Part shown: in pieces, positions 33,354 through 43,539 of the stretch | Position numbering within the stretch: the stretch's first letter is position 1 | How the letters are laid out: each line of letters begins with the position of its first letter | NCBI RefSeq assembly: GCF_019968605.1 | Contig: NZ_CP082966.1 | Location: 2,593,501 to 2,657,500 of the forward strand | Length of the DNA stretch: 64,000 bases | Source: Polaribacter litorisediminis | GTDB taxonomy: Bacteria; Bacteroidota; Bacteroidia; Flavobacteriales; Flavobacteriaceae | Direction: 5' to 3' | Notes under the pieces: generated by a model | The model's input: only the letters and a program-made list of their open reading frames with translations | What the model was told of the DNA's origin: nothing | The model's database searches: none | Position numbers and translations under genes: made by a program

Positions 33354-34694
33354 TTATTCAGCATTATCTAAAAAATCTTTTAAGCCTTCGGTAAATTTTT
33401 CGAAAAAAGATTTCTTTTTTGTTTTTTTTGCTACTTCTATTTTTGGTACTATTTCTTTCTCTACCTCTTCAGGTTCATTTTCCTCTACATCTACAACCTC
33501 TTCTACAATTTCTTCTATTGCTTCAACTTTTATCTCTTTTTCTAAACCCTCCATTAACAACCCAACTGCAGTTGCATAAGCAGGACTTGATAATACCTCA
33601 TCAGAATCACCAGCCAAATGCTCGTTAGGAAAACCAATTCTAGCATCCATCCCAGTAATATATTCTACTAATTGGCGTAAATGCTTTAACTGAGAGCCTC
33701 CACCTGTTAACACTATTCCTGCAATTAATTTACCTTTTGCAGTTTCATGTCCATAATTTTTTATTTCTAAATATGCATGTTCAATAATTTCTTGAACCCT
33801 TGCATGAATGATTTTTGATAAATTTTTAAGCGTAATTTCTTTTGGCTCTCTTCCTCTTAATCCTGGAATAGAAACAATTTCTGTTTCCTTATTTTCTCCT
33901 GGCCAAGCAGAACCAAATTTTATTTTGAGTAATTCAGCTTGCTTTTCAATGATAGAACACCCCTCTTTTATATCATCTGTAATTACGTTTCCTCCAAAAG
34001 GGATTACCGCTGTGTGTCTTATAATTCCATCTTTAAAAATCGCTAAATCTGTGGTTCCACCACCTATATCAATAAGGGCAACACCTGCTTCTTTTTCTTC
34101 TTGACTTAATACGGCTTGTGCAGATGCCAGAGGTTCTAGTGTAATTTCACTTAAATTTAAACGAGCACTTTTTACACAACGCCCAATATTTCTAATTGAT
34201 GAAACTTGTCCAACTACCACATGAAAATTGGCCTCTAAACGTCCGCCGTACATTCCTATGGGCTCTTTAATATCCCCTTGAGAATCTACTTTAAATTCTT
34301 GTGGTAAAACATGAATAATCTCTTCTCCTGGCAGCATTACTAATTTATGTACTTGGTGTACCAAATCATCAATATCAGTATCTTCAATAACCTCGTCTGC
34401 ATTACTTCTGGTAATATAATCACTATGATGTAAACTTCTAATATGTTGACCAGCAATCCCTACAACTACATTTTCTATTTTAAATCCAGAAACACTTTCT
34501 GCCTCATCTACCGCTTGTTCAATAGATTGTATTGTTTGGGTTATATTACTAACAACCCCACGTTTTACGCCTAAACTCTTTGCTTTACCAATGCCAACAA
34601 CCTCAATTTTACCGTACTCATTTTTACGACCAATCATGGCTACAATTTTGGTTGTACCAATATCTAAACCAACAGCTAATTTATTGTTCTCCAT
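33354..34694 (-). CDS. ftsA: Cell division protein FtsA
   Basis: An actin-like ATPase that tethers FtsZ to the membrane. The 446-residue protein shows phosphate-binding motifs GLDIGTTKIVAMIG (9-22) and DIGGGTTDLAIF, and a late GIVLTGGGSQL. A conserved amphipathic C-terminal helix (KKKSFFEKFTEGLKDFLDNA) is the membrane-targeting sequence. It is joined by a Glu-rich linker (about residues 385-420), making the protein slightly longer than E. coli FtsA. It lies between ftsQ (6-bp gap) and ftsZ. Confidence 0.97.
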   Translation of the reverse strand: MENNKLAVGLDIGTTKIVAMIGRKNEYGKIEVVGIGKAKSLGVKRGVVSNITQTIQSIEQAVDEAESVSGFKIENVVVGIAGQHIRSLHHSDYITRSNADEVIEDTDIDDLVHQVHKLVMLPGEEIIHVLPQEFKVDSQGDIKEPIGMYGGRLEANFHVVVGQVSSIRNIGRCVKSARLNLSEITLEPLASAQAVLSQEEKEAGVALIDIGGGTTDLAIFKDGIIRHTAVIPFGGNVITDDIKEGCSIIEKQAELLKIKFGSAWPGENKETEIVSIPGLRGREPKEITLKNLSKIIHARVQEIIEHAYLEIKNYGHETAKGKLIAGIVLTGGGSQLKHLRQLVEYITGMDARIGFPNEHLAGDSDEVLSSPAYATAVGLLMEGLEKEIKVEAIEEIVEEVVDVEENEPEEVEKEIVPKIEVAKKTKKKSFFEKFTEGLKDFLDNAE

Positions 34695-34700
34695 TCTAGT

Positions 34701-35426
34701 CTATTTAGTGCACACAACTTGGTTGTGATATTTTACATTTATTGTTTTATAATTTTCAATTGTTTTATCTTCAAATGTTTTATTATAAAACGCTTTTAAT
34801 TTTTTAAATTTTATATCCATTTCAGATAAATTTCCGAAATCGATTTTATAATCTCCACTTCTTGCAGAAAATTGATATTCACCATCATCAAATTTCTCGA
34901 TACCCACAATCTCTTTTTGCAGAAAATTATCAGCCAAAATAAAAGATACAAGCGGTAAAACTGCGGTAATATCTTGGTCATTGTTTATACCCGAAATTAA
35001 GAGTACTCTCGCAGAATAATTATCTGACAAAGGTACTTTTATTCCTTTTTTATCAATGTAATAAGAATCTTTTTTTTCAAAAATTCTTGCTACCGGAGAA
35101 CGTTGTTTTACAATTGAGTTTAAAGTACCTCCAATCGTTAAAAAAACAGCAGCTTCTTCAACATATGGATTTTTTAAAACCTTATTTTCTAAATCATATA
35201 AATCTATTACAGATTTTGCTTGGTTTACCACGTTTTTATTATTTTGTATTAACAATTTATTAACCATTGCATGTGTTAAAAAATTATTATCTCCTTCTTT
35301 AAATTCTACAATAGGAATCCCTATTTTTATATGTTGATTTCTGACGGATGTAAAACTATATAAAAACCCCAAACCTATTGTTAACACTAGAAAAAAAAGG
35401 TATTTCAAAACTCTCTTAAACTTCAT
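34701..35426 (-). CDS. ftsQ: Cell division protein FtsQ/DivIB-like
   Basis: A 241-residue bitopic membrane protein with a short cytoplasmic N-terminus, one membrane segment (about 9-27, YLFFLVLTIGLGFLYSF) and a periplasmic domain. The POTRA part (about 35-110) is followed by an FtsQ-type beta domain ending in KTINVKYHNQVVCTK. FtsQ links early and late divisome proteins. Sequence conservation is low, as usual, but position between murC (11-nt overlap) and ftsA and the topology are decisive. Confidence 0.9.
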   Translation of the reverse strand: MKFKRVLKYLFFLVLTIGLGFLYSFTSVRNQHIKIGIPIVEFKEGDNNFLTHAMVNKLLIQNNKNVVNQAKSVIDLYDLENKVLKNPYVEEAAVFLTIGGTLNSIVKQRSPVARIFEKKDSYYIDKKGIKVPLSDNYSARVLLISGINNDQDITAVLPLVSFILADNFLQKEIVGIEKFDDGEYQFSARSGDYKIDFGNLSEMDIKFKKLKAFYNKTFEDKTIENYKTINVKYHNQVVCTK

Positions 35427-36819
35427 TTTCTTGGGGTTTTAAGAGTTCATGGGTTACTTCATTTATAGTTATACCAATATCACCAGCACCTAACATAACC
35501 ACAACTTTGGCTGATGAATTTTTAATATCTTTTACTAAATTATTTTTTTGAGTCAGTTTTTTATGCACGCCTTCAATTTTACTAAAAAGCCAATCAGAAG
35601 TTACCCCCACAATTGGAAGCTCTCTTGCAGGATAAATATCTAGCAATAAAACTTCATCAAATTTAGACAAAGATCTTGCAAAATCATTGATAAAATCTCG
35701 AGTTCTAGAAAATAAATGTGGCTGAAAAACGACTAGCACTTTTTCGTTAGGATACATTTCTCTGACCGAATTTTCTACTGCATTTATTTCTGTTGGATGA
35801 TGCGCATAATCATCAATCAACACAAAATTAGGTGTTTTAATCTTATAGGTAAACCTGCGTTTTACTCCTTTAAATGTGGATAAACGATTTTTAATATTTT
35901 CTAAAGAAACTCCATATACATCTGCCATTGCTAGCGCTGCCAAAGCATTCATAACATTGTGCTTACCTGGCACATGGAATTTAATATTTTTAATAATTTC
36001 TGATGGAGTTTGTACATCAAAAATATAGGCTCCGTTTTCAATTTTTAAATGAAACGCCTTGTAATCTGCCTCTTCATCTATCGCAAAAGTCAATCCTTTT
36101 AAAGGCAAACCTTTTGCAACAATTAAAGTATCTGTAACCCTCTGAGAAAAAGCAAAAAAAGATTCATGTAACGCTTCGGCTTCGCCGTAAATATCTAAAT
36201 GATCTGCATCCATAGAAGTTACACAAGCAATATTTGGGCTTAATTGTAAGAAAGATCTATCAAATTCATCTGCTTCTACTACAGAAACTTTATCCCCACC
36301 TAAAATTAAATTTGAGTCGTAATTTTCGGCAATTCCACCTAAAAAAGAAGTGGCTTTTTCATTCTTCATAATATGCCCTAAAATAGCAGAAGTTGTCGTT
36401 TTTCCATGGGTCCCTGCCACTGCTAAACAAAACGTACTTTCTGTTATTTTACCTAAAATTGCGGCTCTTTTTAAAATGGTGAACTTATTATTGATAAAAT
36501 AATTTAATTCGGTATGCCCCGCTGGAACCGCAGGCGTATACACCACCAACGTTTTCTCTTTATTTAAAAATGAAATCGGAATATTTTTTACATTATCTTC
36601 AAAATGAATTTCTATCCCAACAGCTTCCAAATCTTTTGTAATTTGAGAAGGCATTTTATCATACCCAGCAACTTGTTTTCCATTGGCAGCGAAGTAACGA
36701 GCGATTGCGCTCATTCCGATACCACCAATTCCGATAAAATAAATAAAATCCCATCCTAAATCCTTCTCAAAAGGAAGGACTTTTCGAATCTTGCTGGTAT
36801 ATTTATCTTTTTTATTCAT
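35416..36819 (-). CDS. murC: UDP-N-acetylmuramate--L-alanine ligase
   Basis: The cytoplasmic ATP-dependent ligase adds L-alanine to UDP-MurNAc, the first step of the peptidoglycan stem peptide. The 467-residue protein has the three Mur domains: N-terminal UDP-binding GIGGIGMSAIARYF (about 31-44), ATP-binding AGTHGKTTTSAILG, a DADHLDIYG block, and C-terminal DDYAHHPTEI. The 3' end overlaps ftsQ by 11 nt. The start is in a 96-bp gap after murG that contains a purine-rich run on the coding strand. Confidence 0.96.
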   Translation of the reverse strand: MNKKDKYTSKIRKVLPFEKDLGWDFIYFIGIGGIGMSAIARYFAANGKQVAGYDKMPSQITKDLEAVGIEIHFEDNVKNIPISFLNKEKTLVVYTPAVPAGHTELNYFINNKFTILKRAAILGKITESTFCLAVAGTHGKTTTSAILGHIMKNEKATSFLGGIAENYDSNLILGGDKVSVVEADEFDRSFLQLSPNIACVTSMDADHLDIYGEAEALHESFFAFSQRVTDTLIVAKGLPLKGLTFAIDEEADYKAFHLKIENGAYIFDVQTPSEIIKNIKFHVPGKHNVMNALAALAMADVYGVSLENIKNRLSTFKGVKRRFTYKIKTPNFVLIDDYAHHPTEINAVENSVREMYPNEKVLVVFQPHLFSRTRDFINDFARSLSKFDEVLLLDIYPARELPIVGVTSDWLFSKIEGVHKKLTQKNNLVKDIKNSSAKVVVMLGAGDIGITINEVTHELLKPQENEV

Positions 36820-36915
36820 TGTTTTATTACCTGAACTATTTTATTTCTTTTCTCTTTTTCTGAACTCTCTAAAAAATCATTTTTCCCTTATGTATATTTT
36901 TCTATATTACATTGA

Positions 36916-38007
36916 TCAACGGAAAATCAATTTCTCAACTTCATTTACAATAGCATTTGTTGCCCCTGGCAATGCCAATTCTTTTATATTTTCTGATAAA
37001 TGTTCTTGTTTTCCTTTGTCTTTAATTAACGTTTCAAAAACGATCGGAAATGTATCTAAATCGGACTCTCGTAATAAGATTGCAGCGTGTTGATCTGCAA
37101 TCGATTTTGCATTTTTAGTTTGATGATCTTCGGCAACATTTGGTGACGGAATAAAAATTACAGGTTTCCCAACAATACATAATTCTGAAACCGAACTAGC
37201 TCCTGATCTTGAAATAATAATAGTAGCGGCTGCATATGCCAAATCCATTTTATTGATAAACTCATGCACTTGAACATGTTCTAACTTATTATATTTCTTA
37301 TATTCTTCAAAATAAAGTTGACCACATTGCCAAATCACTTGAACTTCTTGGCTTTTAAAAAACTCTAAATTACTTTCAATTAATTGATTTATTTTTCTAG
37401 CGCCTAAACTTCCTCCTAAAACTAAAATAGTCTTTTTTTTAGTATCCAATTTAAAAAAGTCTTTTCCTTCTTTTATTTTAGAATGGATTGATAACAAGTC
37501 CTGGCGAACAGGATTACCTGTTTTAACAATTTTATCCAAAGGAAAAAAACGTTCTAAATAATCATAAGCAACACAAACTTTATTTGCTTTCTTGCTCAAT
37601 AATTTATTGGTAATGCCAGGAAAAGAATTCTGTTCTTGAATTAGAGTCGGAATTCCTTTTCTGCCCGCCATAATTAACGTTGGTCCGCTTGCAAATCCCC
37701 CTGTGCCAATAGCAATATCTGGTTTAAATTTATTAATTATGGAATTTGCTTTCCATAAACTACTTATAAACTTAAAGGGAAAAGACAAATTATCTAACGT
37801 TAATCGTCTTTGAATTCCTGAAATCCATAATCCTTTTATTTCATACCCTAATTGGGGTACTTTTTCCATTTCCATTCTACCTTTTGCGCCTACAAACAAA
37901 AAGTTCGCATCGGGATAACGTAACTTTATCTCATTCGCAATGGCTATTGCAGGATAAATATGACCTCCTGTTCCTCCTCCCGATAAAAGTATATTATATG
38001 GTTTCAT
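36916..38007 (-). CDS. murG: UDP-N-acetylglucosamine--N-acetylmuramyl-(pentapeptide) pyrophosphoryl-undecaprenol GlcNAc transferase
   Basis: MurG transfers GlcNAc from UDP-GlcNAc to lipid I, making lipid II at the inner face of the membrane. The 363-residue GT28 enzyme has the glycine-rich motif [18 protein letters not shown] (9-26), [11 protein letters not shown], a [12 protein letters not shown]-domain motif, and the UDP-binding [11 protein letters not shown] segment. The start overlaps the 3' end of ftsW by 14 nt, indicating coupled translation. Length and motifs are normal. Confidence 0.96.
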   Translation of the reverse strand: MKPYNILLSGGGTGGHIYPAIAIANEIKLRYPDANFLFVGAKGRMEMEKVPQLGYEIKGLWISGIQRRLTLDNLSFPFKFISSLWKANSIINKFKPDIAIGTGGFASGPTLIMAGRKGIPTLIQEQNSFPGITNKLLSKKANKVCVAYDYLERFFPLDKIVKTGNPVRQDLLSIHSKIKEGKDFFKLDTKKKTILVLGGSLGARKINQLIESNLEFFKSQEVQVIWQCGQLYFEEYKKYNKLEHVQVHEFINKMDLAYAAATIIISRSGASSVSELCIVGKPVIFIPSPNVAEDHQTKNAKSIADQHAAILLRESDLDTFPIVFETLIKDKGKQEHLSENIKELALPGATNAIVNEVEKLIFR

Positions 38008-39181
38008 GTAAAATATCTAAAGGGTTATCGTCTAAAATATCTTCTTCTGTTTCTTGCTTTGATGCGCTTACACTTAAAATCATTCCGAGTGCAAAACAAG
38101 TCATCCAAATAGAGGTACCTCCGCTACTAATTAAAGGCAGCGTTTGACCCGTTACCGGGAACAAATTAGAAGCTACAGCCATATTTATGCTGGCTTGAAA
38201 TACTATAGGAAGACCAGCTCCCAGCACTAATAGCATTCCAAAAATAGTAGTTGTTTTTCTAATAACCACAAAAATTCTGAATAGTAAGAGAAAATAAATC
38301 GATAGAATTATAAAACCGCCCAACAAACCGTATTCTTCAATAATAATAGCAAAAATAAAATCTGATGAAGATTGTGGTAAAAAATTTTTCTGAACACTTT
38401 TTCCCGGACCAACTCCCACAGGACCGCCTGTTGCTATGGCAATTTTTGCTTTTTCTACTTGATAAGCTTCTTTGCCATCGCCATCAGAAAAACTCTCTAT
38501 TCTATTTTGCCAAGTTTGCACTCTATTGGGCATAGCTTCAGGAAATGCTTTTGCAGCGAGTATAAAAAAAGCGAGTGCTAAAATACCCACTCCTAATACA
38601 AAACCTATATATTTTATGGGGTAACCTCCAATGAATACAACCACCAAAATCATAGAAAAAATAATGGCTGTTGTAGAAAAATTTGCAGGTAGTATCAATA
38701 TTAAAACAGCGGCTACCGGCAACCAAAGTTGCCATAAACTCTCTTTAAACAGAATTACCTTTTCCTTATTTCTTGCTAAATACCGCGCCACGTAAACCAT
38801 CAAAACCAAACCTGCTAATGTTGAGGTTTGAAAACCTATGCCTACAAACGGAATATTGATCCATCTACTTGCATTTGCCCCGCCAATAGTAGTTCCTTGT
38901 GCCAATGTAAAAATCAATAAAACAATAACAAAAGGTAACATTAAAACAGATCCTCCAGAAAAATATCGATATGGTATTTTATGGACACCGTAAATAATTG
39001 CAAAGCCCATAATTAACAAAACCATATGTTTTACCAAATACCCTAAAGTTGAACCCGAACCTACAACATATACCAAGTTTGTGCTTGCGCTATACACGGG
39101 CATAAATGAGAATATTGCCAAAGTAGCAACAATTGCCCAAATAGCTTTATCTCCTTTTATATGTTGAAAAATGGTTTTCAT
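37994..39181 (-). CDS. ftsW: FtsW/RodA/SpoVE-family peptidoglycan glycosyltransferase
   Basis: A SEDS polytopic membrane protein of 395 residues with about ten transmembrane segments; it polymerises lipid II into glycan at the septum together with a class B PBP. Recognisable elements are [20 protein letters not shown], a periplasmic loop with the [13 protein letters not shown] segment, [15 protein letters not shown], and the terminal [20 protein letters not shown]. Context within the dcw cluster favours FtsW over RodA. A palindromic repeat occupies the 139-bp gap upstream. Confidence 0.94.
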   Translation of the reverse strand: MKTIFQHIKGDKAIWAIVATLAIFSFMPVYSASTNLVYVVGSGSTLGYLVKHMVLLIMGFAIIYGVHKIPYRYFSGGSVLMLPFVIVLLIFTLAQGTTIGGANASRWINIPFVGIGFQTSTLAGLVLMVYVARYLARNKEKVILFKESLWQLWLPVAAVLILILPANFSTTAIIFSMILVVVFIGGYPIKYIGFVLGVGILALAFFILAAKAFPEAMPNRVQTWQNRIESFSDGDGKEAYQVEKAKIAIATGGPVGVGPGKSVQKNFLPQSSSDFIFAIIIEEYGLLGGFIILSIYFLLLFRIFVVIRKTTTIFGMLLVLGAGLPIVFQASINMAVASNLFPVTGQTLPLISSGGTSIWMTCFALGMILSVSASKQETEEDILDDNPLDILHETI

Positions 39182-39190
39182 ACGTCTCTT

Positions 39191-39220
39191 TTAATCTCTC
39201 TTAATCTCTCCGAGGGAGAG
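39191..39220. repeat. Tandem TTAATCTCTC repeat plus CTCTCC/GGAGAG palindrome between murD and ftsW
   Basis: Two perfect tandem copies of TTAATCTCTC (39191-39200, 39201-39210) lead into a 6-bp palindrome CTCTCC-GAG-GGAGAG (39206-39220), about 10 bp upstream of the ftsW ATG on the minus strand. It resembles short G/C-rich dispersed palindromes and could form a hairpin in the mRNA leader. Confidence 0.5.
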
Positions 39221-39320
39221 CAACATTTTTGTGTTTATTTTTATTTCTATTTTTATATAATCCTATTTTTTATAGTAAAATTGCTAGCTCAATTACAACG
39301 GTAAAGTTAGATGAACTTTT

Positions 39321-40709
39321 TTACAGACTTCTGACTGCTTTTTTAAATTGACGCCCTCTATCTTCATAACTATCAAACAAATCAAAACTTGCACAAGCCG
39401 GAGAAAGTAAAACTGTTTCTCCTCTTTCCGCCAATTTATGCGATACTTTTACAGCTTCTTCTGCTCCTGCGGTTTCTACTATAATATCAACCACATTGCC
39501 AAACATATTTTTAATCTTATCATTATCCAAACCTAAACAAACAATGGCTTTCACTTTTTCTCTTACCAAAGGCAACAAATCATTGTAATCATTTCCTTTA
39601 TCCACACCACCTACAATCCAAACGGTTGTTTTATCCATACATTCTAAAGCATAGAAAGTTGCATTTACATTGGTCGCTTTCGAGTCATTAATATATTCTA
39701 TACCATTAATTTTTGCAACCTCTTCCAAACGATGTTCTGCCCCTTCAAAACTTGACAGACTTTCTTTGATAAACTCTTTTCTTATAGTTAATAATTCAGC
39801 AGCCATTGTTGCAGCCATTGCGTTTTTAATATTATGTTTTCCTTTAATTGATAAAGTTGATATTGGCATCTTAATTTTGTCTTTATTAATGTTGATAATA
39901 ATGTGATGATCTTTGATATACGCTCCATATTCTAATTCTTTTTCAATTGAAAACGGAACTAATTTTGCTTGTGTTTTATTTTCTTTTAACCAATTATTAA
40001 TGGCTTTATCATCCGCGTCATAAATTAAATAATCAGACGCTGTTTGATTCTTTGTAATTCTAAATTTTGAGGCGATATATTTATTAAAATCGTACTCATA
40101 TCGATCTAAATGATCTGGCGTAATATTCAATAGAATAGCAATATGACTGTTAAAATTCACAATGCCATCCAACTGAAAACTACTTAATTCTAATACATAA
40201 CTCGTGTAAGACTTTTCAACAACTTGTTGTGCAAAACTATCTCCTATATTTCCTGCCACTCCAACATTTAACCCTGCTCTTTTTAAAATATGATGGGTTA
40301 ATAATGTTGTGGTTGTTTTTCCATTTGATCCTGTAATCCCTATAATTGTTGCTTTTGTAAATTGTGCTGCAAATTCTATCTCTGAAATAACAGGAATTGA
40401 TTTTTTTAACAATTTTTGAACTAACGCTATGGTATCTGGAATACCAGGACTTTTCATCACTACATCGGCCGTTAAAATTTTACTTTCTGTATGCTGATTC
40501 TCTTCAAAATCTATCTCGTTATGTACAAGAACTTCTTTATACTTTTTTGATATTTTTCCTTTATCAGAAACAAAAACTTTGTATCCTTTTTGCTTTCCAA
40601 GAATTGCGGTTCCAACACCACTTTCTCCTCCACCAAGAATAACAAGAAGCCCCCTTTCCCTCAAAGGGGGAAAAACTGGAATCGTTGTGTTTTTTTCTTG
40701 GTTGCTCAT
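39321..40709 (-). CDS. murD: UDP-N-acetylmuramoyl-L-alanine--D-glutamate ligase with repeat-derived N-terminus
   Basis: MurD adds D-glutamate to UDP-MurNAc-L-Ala. The body shows VILGGGESGVGTAILGK, ATP-binding GITGSNGKTTTTLLTH, NITPDHLDRYEYD and NDSKATNVNATFYAL, and is otherwise standard. The N-terminus is unusual. About 21 residues (MSNQEKNTTIPVFPPLRERG) precede the normal beginning, and the VFPPLRERG part is encoded by a CCCCCTTT...AAAGGGGG palindrome. An internal in-frame TTG at 40664-40662 within the repeat would give a shorter product nearer the family start. The 134-bp gap from mraY contains a long purine-rich tract. Confidence 0.93.
   Translation of the reverse strand: MSNQEKNTTIPVFPPLRERGLLVILGGGESGVGTAILGKQKGYKVFVSDKGKISKKYKEVLVHNEIDFEENQHTESKILTADVVMKSPGIPDTIALVQKLLKKSIPVISEIEFAAQFTKATIIGITGSNGKTTTTLLTHHILKRAGLNVGVAGNIGDSFAQQVVEKSYTSYVLELSSFQLDGIVNFNSHIAILLNITPDHLDRYEYDFNKYIASKFRITKNQTASDYLIYDADDKAINNWLKENKTQAKLVPFSIEKELEYGAYIKDHHIIININKDKIKMPISTLSIKGKHNIKNAMAATMAAELLTIRKEFIKESLSSFEGAEHRLEEVAKINGIEYINDSKATNVNATFYALECMDKTTVWIVGGVDKGNDYNDLLPLVREKVKAIVCLGLDNDKIKNMFGNVVDIIVETAGAEEAVKVSHKLAERGETVLLSPACASFDLFDSYEDRGRQFKKAVRSL
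40650..40670. repeat. G/C-rich palindrome inside the 5' end of murD
   Basis: CCCCCTTT-CCCTC-AAAGGGGG, a perfect 8-bp stem with 5-nt loop, lies within the annotated murD reading frame. A related palindrome CCCCCTTTGGGGG is found 150 bp upstream at the mraY end. Confidence 0.7.
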
Positions 40710-40727
40710 TTTTTATTTTGTCTCGTT

Positions 40728-40790
40728 TCTTTTTTCTTTTCTCTTTTTTCTTTTCTCTTTTCTCTTTTCTCTTTTTTCTTTATTCTAATA
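40728..40790. repeat. Polypurine/polypyrimidine low-complexity tract upstream of murD
   Basis: About 60 bp of (TTTTCTC)n-like sequence on the plus strand, reading as GAGAAAAG repeats on the coding strand, ends about 20 bp before the murD ATG. It resembles repeated A/G-rich ribosome-loading sequence and is prone to length variation. Confidence 0.6.
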
Positions 40791-40822
40791 ACAATATTTC
40801 TTTACCCACAAACTTGCTAATT

Positions 40823-40843
40823 CCCCCTTTGGGGGTTAGGGGG
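40823..40843. repeat. G/C-rich palindrome abutting the mraY stop codon
   Basis: CCCCC-TTT-GGGGG (40823-40835) continues as TTAGGGGG directly into the mraY stop codon (40844-40846). It matches the CCCCCTTTGGGGGNTTAGGGGG type of dispersed repeat common in flavobacterial genomes. Confidence 0.6.
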
Positions 40844-42070
40844 CTATCTCAATTTCAGCGTTACAATTGTAAAAACCGCCAACATAATTCCAACAATCCA
40901 AAAACGAACTACAATCTTACTTTCATGATAGTTTAATTTCTGATAATGGTGATGTAAAGGCGCCATTCTAAAAACCCTTTTACCTTCTCCAAATTTCTTT
41001 CTTGTATATTTAAACCAAGAAACCTGTAAAATCACAGAAAGATTTTCTACCACAAAAATGCCTGCTAAAATTGGTAACAATAATTCTTTACGAATTGAAA
41101 TTGCAATTACAGCTATAATTCCGCCAATGGTTAAACTTCCAGTATCTCCCATAAAAACTTGTGCCGGAAAAGTATTGTACCATAAAAAACCAATTAACGC
41201 TCCTGCAAAAGCCGCAATGAAAACGGTCATTTCTCCAGAATTAGGGATGTACATTACATCTAAATAATCTGCAAAAATAATATTGCCAGAAACCCACGCA
41301 AAAACAGCTAGCGTTATGACAATTATTGCTGATGAACCTGCTGCTAAACCATCAATTCCGTCGGTTAAATTTGCTCCGTTAGAAATCCCTGTGACAATAA
41401 ATACAGTAATAAAAATAAAAACAATCCATCCATATTTTTCATAACCCTCTCCCAGAAAACTCAAAGCTTTTGAATACTCTAATTCATTATTTTTAAAAAA
41501 TGGAACGGTCGTTTTGGTCGATTTATGTTCTTCCCCAAAAACTTTTTTCCTCCCGTTTTCTTGCACAATCTGTTGCCCAACGGGTAGTTGCTCTTTAATC
41601 GTAACATCATCATTAAAATACAACATAGAACCTACAATAACCCCTAAACCAACTTGACCTAAAACTTTAAACTTACCTTTTAACCCTTGCTTATCTTTCT
41701 TAAATACTTTAATATAATCATCTAAAAAACCAATTAAACCCATCCAAACAGTTGTTATAAGCAAAATGACAACATAGATGTTATTTAATTTTGCCAATAG
41801 AATTGCGGGAATTAACGTGGCTAAAATGATGATGACGCCACCCATTGTTGGTGTACCCGATTTTTGTTTTTGTCCTTCTAAACCTAAATCTCTAACCGTT
41901 TCTCCTACTTGTTGTTTTTGAAGAAAATTAATAATTCTTTTACCATAAATCGTAGATATTAGTAAAGACAAAATAAAGGCCGCTGCTGCTCTAAATGTGA
42001 TGAATTGAAACACACTTGCTCCCGGAAAGCGAAATTGATTTTCTAAATATTCAAATAAATAATACAGCAT
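40844..42070 (-). CDS. mraY: Phospho-N-acetylmuramoyl-pentapeptide-transferase
   Basis: MraY transfers phospho-MurNAc-pentapeptide to undecaprenyl phosphate, forming lipid I in the inner membrane. The 408-residue protein has about ten membrane segments, with [32 protein letters not shown] (aspartate pair of the active site), [12 protein letters not shown] and the late MAPLHHHYQ histidine motif. It is about 45 residues longer than E. coli MraY because of a hydrophilic insert at about 155-200, normal for Bacteroidota. It follows murE with a 1-bp gap. Confidence 0.96.
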   Translation of the reverse strand: MLYYLFEYLENQFRFPGASVFQFITFRAAAAFILSLLISTIYGKRIINFLQKQQVGETVRDLGLEGQKQKSGTPTMGGVIIILATLIPAILLAKLNNIYVVILLITTVWMGLIGFLDDYIKVFKKDKQGLKGKFKVLGQVGLGVIVGSMLYFNDDVTIKEQLPVGQQIVQENGRKKVFGEEHKSTKTTVPFFKNNELEYSKALSFLGEGYEKYGWIVFIFITVFIVTGISNGANLTDGIDGLAAGSSAIIVITLAVFAWVSGNIIFADYLDVMYIPNSGEMTVFIAAFAGALIGFLWYNTFPAQVFMGDTGSLTIGGIIAVIAISIRKELLLPILAGIFVVENLSVILQVSWFKYTRKKFGEGKRVFRMAPLHHHYQKLNYHESKIVVRFWIVGIMLAVFTIVTLKLR

Positions 42071-42071
42071 A

Positions 42072-43538
42072 TTACTTCTTTTTTAGCTGATTAAAACAAT
42101 GTTTAATTTCCTCTAAATCATCAAAATGAGAACGAACTCCGTCTATTTCTTGATAATTTTCATGTCCTTTGCCTGCAATCAAAATAATATCTCCCGATTT
42201 GGATAATTTATAAGCTGTTTTTATTGCCTGTCTTCTATCTAAAATTGAGAGTGTTTTTCTATAATTTTCTGATGAAACCCCTACTTCCATCTCCTCTAAA
42301 ATAGCTTGTGGATTCTCAGATCTTGGATTATCCGAAGTAAAAATTGCTTGATTGCTTAATTGAGAAGCAATATGCGCCATTTTTGGTCTTTTTGTAGCAT
42401 CTCTATCGCCACCGCAACCCACAACCGTAATGACTGTTTCGTTGCCTGTTCTAATATCATTAACGGTTTCTAACACTTTTTTTAAGGCGTCTGGCGTGTG
42501 TGCATAATCTATAATTGCTGTAATTCCGTCTTCAGAAACAATATATTGAAAACGACCACTAACACTTTCTAACTGACTTACAATTGTTAAAATTTCTAAC
42601 TTTTCTAAACCTAATAATTCAGCAGTAGCAATAATTGCCGTTAAATTATAAATATTGAAAACACCAATTAATTTGGTCCAAACCTCAATACCATCAAAAG
42701 AAATTAAAGTTCCTGAAAGTTGCTTTTCTAAGATGCGAGCTTTGTAATCTGCTATTGTTTTTAAAGCATATGTTTTTTTACTTGCCTTGGTGTTCTGCAA
42801 CATAAAGTTGCCGTTTTTATCATCTATATTTGTCAATGCAAAAGCTGTTTTTGGCAAAGCGTCAAAAAATGATTTTTTTACATTTCTGTATTCGGCAAAC
42901 GTATCATGATAATCTAAATGATCATGCGAAAGATTGGTAAAAATTCCGCCAGCAAACGTTAAACCTGCTGTTCTTTTTTGATGAATTCCATGAGAACTCA
43001 CTTCCATAAAACAATATTCTACGCCCGCCTCTAACATCAAATCTAAAAACTTATTAATGCTTATTGAATCTGGAGTTGTATGTGTTGCTTTGTATTCAGT
43101 TTTATCAACCAAAATTTTAACCGTAGACAACAACCCAACTTTATACCCTGCTTTGTAAAATAGCTGATACAATAGTGATGCAATCGTGGTTTTTCCGTTG
43201 GTACCGGTAACCCCTACAACCGGGAATTTTGTTGAAGGATTTTCATAAAAATTAGCAGCCATAATTGCCAAAGCTATATTAGCATCTTCAACTTGAACAT
43301 AGGTAACACCTTCTTTTTTATCTAAAGGAAGATCTTCACAAATAACAGCAATTGCCCCTAGAGAAATTGCTTTATCGATGTATAAATGACCATTGACGGT
43401 AACACCCTTTTGAGCTACAAAAATATCTTTATTTCCAACTTTTCTAGAATCGAAAACAAGCTGATGTATCTCCATATTTGTGTTACCAAAAACTTGTTGG
43501 ATAGAAACCTTATATAATATGTCTTTTAAATTTTTCAG
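42072..43538 (-). CDS. murE: UDP-N-acetylmuramoyl-L-alanyl-D-glutamate--2,6-diaminopimelate ligase
   Basis: MurE adds the third residue of the stem peptide. [15 protein letters not shown] (ATP site), [19 protein letters not shown] and [10 protein letters not shown] are present. The DNPR motif indicates meso-diaminopimelate as substrate. The first ATG (43475) gives a protein lacking the usual first strand. In-frame codons upstream encode [20 protein letters not shown], the expected flavobacterial MurE N-terminus, starting at a CTG (43538-43536) one base after the PBP stop codon. I therefore place the start at this CTG, giving 488 residues; it would be a rare non-AUG start. Confidence 0.9.
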   Translation of the reverse strand: MKNLKDILYKVSIQQVFGNTNMEIHQLVFDSRKVGNKDIFVAQKGVTVNGHLYIDKAISLGAIAVICEDLPLDKKEGVTYVQVEDANIALAIMAANFYENPSTKFPVVGVTGTNGKTTIASLLYQLFYKAGYKVGLLSTVKILVDKTEYKATHTTPDSISINKFLDLMLEAGVEYCFMEVSSHGIHQKRTAGLTFAGGIFTNLSHDHLDYHDTFAEYRNVKKSFFDALPKTAFALTNIDDKNGNFMLQNTKASKKTYALKTIADYKARILEKQLSGTLISFDGIEVWTKLIGVFNIYNLTAIIATAELLGLEKLEILTIVSQLESVSGRFQYIVSEDGITAIIDYAHTPDALKKVLETVNDIRTGNETVITVVGCGGDRDATKRPKMAHIASQLSNQAIFTSDNPRSENPQAILEEMEVGVSSENYRKTLSILDRRQAIKTAYKLSKSGDIILIAGKGHENYQEIDGVRSHFDDLEEIKHCFNQLKKK

Positions 43539-43539
43539 C

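Noticed and set aside
33419..33628. Leu-rich 69-residue ORF on the plus strand
   Set aside because: It is the complement of the Glu/Val-rich linker of ftsA; its composition is an artefact of the real gene on the other strand.
40579..40936. Several Phe-rich plus-strand ORFs across the murD-mraY junction
   Set aside because: They are translations of the polypyrimidine tract and of the complements of murD and mraY, with no protein-like composition.
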